From the NCBI GenBank assembly GCA_030685235.1, contig MU839246.1, forward strand, positions 1-64,000: a stretch of DNA of 64,000 nt. The letters are read 5' to 3'. This document shows positions 61,058 to 64,000 of this stretch, piece after piece (position 1 is the first letter of the stretch; each line of letters starts with the position of its first letter). Source of the stretch: Copromyces sp. CBS 386.78 (Eukaryota > Ascomycota > Sordariomycetes > Sordariales > Sordariaceae). The position numbers and the translations under genes are program-made. The notes under the pieces were generated by a model. That model was not told the DNA's origin. It saw only the letters and a program-made list of their open reading frames with translations, and searched no databases.

Positions 61058-61875
61058 GAGAAAGTCTATTTGCACGGTCACGATTGTCTATTTGAACGGT
61101 GATCCACTTTTTTCCTCATACATATCCCTAACCCTGCTATCCCCTCCCCGCTAGCACTAGTCTCGCTCGTACTGCGACCGCTAAGCTCCTAGATTATAGC
61201 CTATTATATCCCTTGTACAGCCTACGTATCGCTGACAACCGTAACAATCACTAACAGCCGTAACAATCGCTAATAGCCGTAAATAATAATCGCTAATAGC
61301 CGTACTAATTGTTAATAGTTGTAATAATCGTTGATAGCCAATCGCTAATAGTTGTAATAGTTATTAATAGCCGTGATAGTTATTAACAACTGTAATAATC
61401 GCTAACAGCTGTAACAGCCGTAATAGCTATAATAGTCGCTAATAGCCGTAATAATCGCTGATAGCTGTGATAGCCGTGATAGCCATGATAGCTGTAATAG
61501 CCGTGACAGCCGTAATAGCCGTGATAGCCGTAATAGTCACTAATAGCCGTAATAATCGCTAATAGCCGTAATAGCCATAATAGCCGTGACAGCCGTAATA
61601 GTCGCTAATAGCCGTGATAATTGCTGATAGCCGTAATAGCCGTGATAGTTGTTGATAGCCGTAATAGCCGTAACAGCCGTGACAGGTGCATATCTAGTCT
61701 GGGCATTGCGGTTTGATGTTACGTATGAAAGAATGGTAATGCCCAGATTTCTGGGCGAAATTTTCGAAAGAATACATGTGACATCTGTGGCCGCGCGAGG
61801 GTTAGAGATATGTGTGAGGGAAAAAGTGGATCACCGTTCAAATAGACAATCGTGACCGTGCGAATAGACTTTCTC
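61058..61875. mobile_element. Non-autonomous TIR transposon, 818 bp
   Basis: Terminal inverted repeats of 75 bp (61058-61132 and 61801-61875), starting GAGAAAGTCTATT, match except at four sites, all transitions. The flanking 8-bp duplication AATTTAAA suits the hAT or P superfamilies. The interior lacks a transposase. It consists largely of a degenerate TAATAGCCG-type minisatellite (61210-61690) and about 110 bp of unique sequence. Unlike the surrounding DNA it still has CpA and TpG, so it entered after most RIP had happened. Confidence 0.85.
61210..61690. repeat. TAATAGCCG-type minisatellite inside the TIR element
   Basis: Short units such as CGCTAATAGCCGTAATAAT, GTGATAGCCGTAATAGC and ATAGCCATAATAGCC follow each other for about 480 bp, with a 9-bp word (TAATAGCCG and variants) as the basis. 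Open frames here, such as 61649-61855, are only by-products. Confidence 0.85.
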
Positions 61876-63835
61876 AATTTAAATTTTTAAAGTTAGGGAT
61901 TATTATTAAAGGCTATTTAAAACTATTGGAAAAATTATTTAAATTTTGGATTTAGGAAGACTATTTAAATATTAGAAGATCTTATTTTTTTAATTAAATA
62001 ATTTATTACTAATTACCTTATTAAGAGGTTTTAGATTAAAGGAAGAGAAATACCCGATTTGTTATTGCTTCTCCTAAAGGAGATAATACTTTTAGGCTAT
62101 TTGAAATTATTATTAACTACTAGGATAATATAATAGAATATTAACGTTTAACGAAGGAAATAATATAATTTACCTTCTTAACTTTCTATACTATTTAAGA
62201 CTACCCAAATTTAAGGCTGTTTAATTGAGTATAAACTATTAGGGGCCGACCTTTAATCTCTATTTCTTCCGAGAAGAGAGACGACGAGACTACGTAAGAC
62301 CGCTTTCGACTATTTTATTACCGACGATTTATATATGTAGAATTAAACATTGGACTAATAAAAATATTGATAAAGCTATTTAAACGAATAATACCCTCTA
62401 ATAGTTAGTTTATTATAAATCACTTCCTAGCGCTTTAATATAATTCTAGTTAGGCGTTTAAGAGGAAATTTCTACCTTTAGAACGTAGTATCTGCGAAGG
62501 ATAATAGTTTTGCTCCCGCTTTTTAAATACATTTACATTTTATTACCCTCTATTCTTATTATTTTTACTTCTATCTATTTTTTCTATACTTTTTAATATT
62601 TCTATTATTAAAGTTTTTATTTTTATATAAAAGTAGTATTTTAGGCTTTAACCGCTTTCGAAGGGAAGATATATTACGAGATAAGGAGTATTATTATTAT
62701 ATAGAAATCCGTATTAAGAGAAGTATATTAAGGAATATATTATATAATATTTTTTTTTTTTATTAAATTACCGCTACCTTTTCTTATCTCCCCCGAAAAA
62801 TATTAATAGAATTACCCCGCCCCGAAACTTTTTTAAAAAATCTCTTCTTCTTTAAAAATAATTAATAACCTCCTATCCTAAATTTAGAATTATTAATTAA
62901 GAATATATTAAATATTGCGAAAAGAACGAAAATACTTCCGAATTAATTAATTATCCTTATTTTCGTTAGGAATAATTTCTTTTTTAATTAGCGTAAATAA
63001 AGGAAGTAATTTTATATTCCCGAATTTATTATTAATTTTAATACCTTTAATATTTAAACCCTTCCCTTTTAATTTTAAAACTTCCGGTTCGTATTAAATA
63101 TATTTAAACTACTATACGGGATCCTAAAATATAGGGATAGGATAATAAAACTATTAAAAAGGAATTAAATTTTTAATCGATATTAGAAAACCTCTATTCC
63201 TATTTTCAAATAGGAGATTATATTTTCTATTATAAAAATCCCTATAATATTGGTTAAAAGTTTTAAGGGTTTTAAAGAATTCTTAGGAAATAGTATAGTT
63301 AATAGTTTTTTTAGTATATTAATAATAATTAGTATAAATCCCTCCTTTAATATTCTGACTTATAGAGACGTATTCGATAAAAGGAGCTTATATAGGAGGA
63401 GTCTCCTATTATTATTTATTAGTATAAATTAATATAAAGGTTTTTTAAAGACGGGTAATATAATAAATATAAGTAATTCGGTTTTTTAAAAAAAGATATA
63501 GTTAGTAAAAGAAATAAAGATTAGTACCCGACTTAATTATTTACTTTTATTTAAACGCTTAAATTATTAATATTAGGATATACTCTTTCTTAGAATTTAA
63601 TAGAGAATTATAGTACCCCTAAAGCTAGCCCCCCTTCTTTTTAATAAAAATCGGATTATAAAATTTCTTACCAAAGATATTTTCTACTACTTTTAAAATA
63701 ATCCCTTAATATTTAATAAATATATTAAAATTCTTAATAAAGTACGAAAGGAGAATAATATTTTTAAATAATTTCTATTATAAGTAGAATAGGCTTATAA
63801 TTTTTAATACGTTAAAAGTATAGATTTTTATATAT

Positions 63836-64000
63836 TTTGCGTGTAAGGGGTGCAGCACAGTTGGCACAAGTGCTGGCCTAAACGATCGATAAGGTTCTAC
63901 GAGGAAAGAAAGAAGGGAAGGGAGCCTATAGGGCAGGCAAGCTAGCCAGCTATCCTTTTCAAGGGACGTACGGTACACGGGGTGCACGGGCCATAGGGGG
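63836..64000. other. Return to ordinary base composition at window end
   Basis: From about 63836 the sequence suddenly contains CpA and TpG again (GGGGTGCAGCACAG). It is the start of an unmutated segment, either the far side of the block or a younger insertion. Cut off by the window. Confidence 0.6.

Larger units (their letters stand above)
48641..63835. repeat. 15-kb RIP-mutated heterochromatin-like block
   Basis: Extreme AT bias, near absence of CpA and TpG, many TAA/TAG stops in all frames and dead transposon relics. In Neurospora such blocks carry H3K9 methylation and DNA methylation. It could be pericentromeric, subtelomeric or an isolated repeat cluster; the window does not decide. Confidence 0.85.

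Overview
This window is nuclear DNA of a filamentous ascomycete, most likely Neurospora or a close relative in the Sordariaceae. The evidence is: genes interrupted by short GTAAGT-type introns; a dispersed single 5S rRNA gene; long AT-rich blocks in which CpA and TpG are almost absent while TpA is abundant, the mark of repeat-induced point mutation (RIP); and fungal protein families (DUF3176, EDEM-type GH47, a SET protein, a secreted Pro/Ala/Ser-rich protein). The genus is an inference (about 0.7).

Layout. 1-1160 is a RIP-mutated AT-rich block with a hexamer repeat and a 16-bp minisatellite. Next to it, 1658-3598 is a DUF3176 membrane-protein gene with two in-frame TAG codons. An 8-kb stretch without a convincing gene (3.6-11.7 kb) holds a long inverted repeat (7780-8137) and a 436-bp hAT-like miniature transposon (9904-10339). 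Then come a Cys-rich, Gln-tract protein gene (11733-13469), a complete miniature LTR element with identical 141-bp LTRs and an AGTTA target duplication (16195-17247), an initiator tRNA-Met gene (21451-21522, minus), a secreted Pro/Ala/Ser-rich protein gene (22452-24371, minus), a SET-domain gene (26792-28099), a three-exon multi-spanning membrane protein gene (29259-31627), a divergent 5S rRNA gene (33632-33754), a two-exon adenine phosphoribosyltransferase gene (37092-37925), a 10-N assembly gap (39725-39734), and a large GH47/EDEM gene with a C-terminal PA domain (40144-43655, minus).

From about 48.6 kb to 63.8 kb the window is one RIP-destroyed block. It contains a dead Ty3/Gypsy retrotransposon in gag-PR-RT-RH-IN order on the plus strand, a probable dead Mutator-like transposase, and a younger, hardly mutated 818-bp TIR element (61058-61875) with 75-bp TIRs and an 8-bp target duplication. 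The last 160 bases return to ordinary base composition.

The genes do not form a pathway: APRT salvages adenine, the EDEM protein trims mannose from misfolded glycoproteins in the ER, the SET protein probably methylates lysine, and the rest are membrane or secreted proteins of unknown role. The most interesting content is the set of small mobile elements, above all the miniature LTR element whose primer-binding site matches the anticodon arm of initiator tRNA-Met, the tRNA encoded about 4 kb away.
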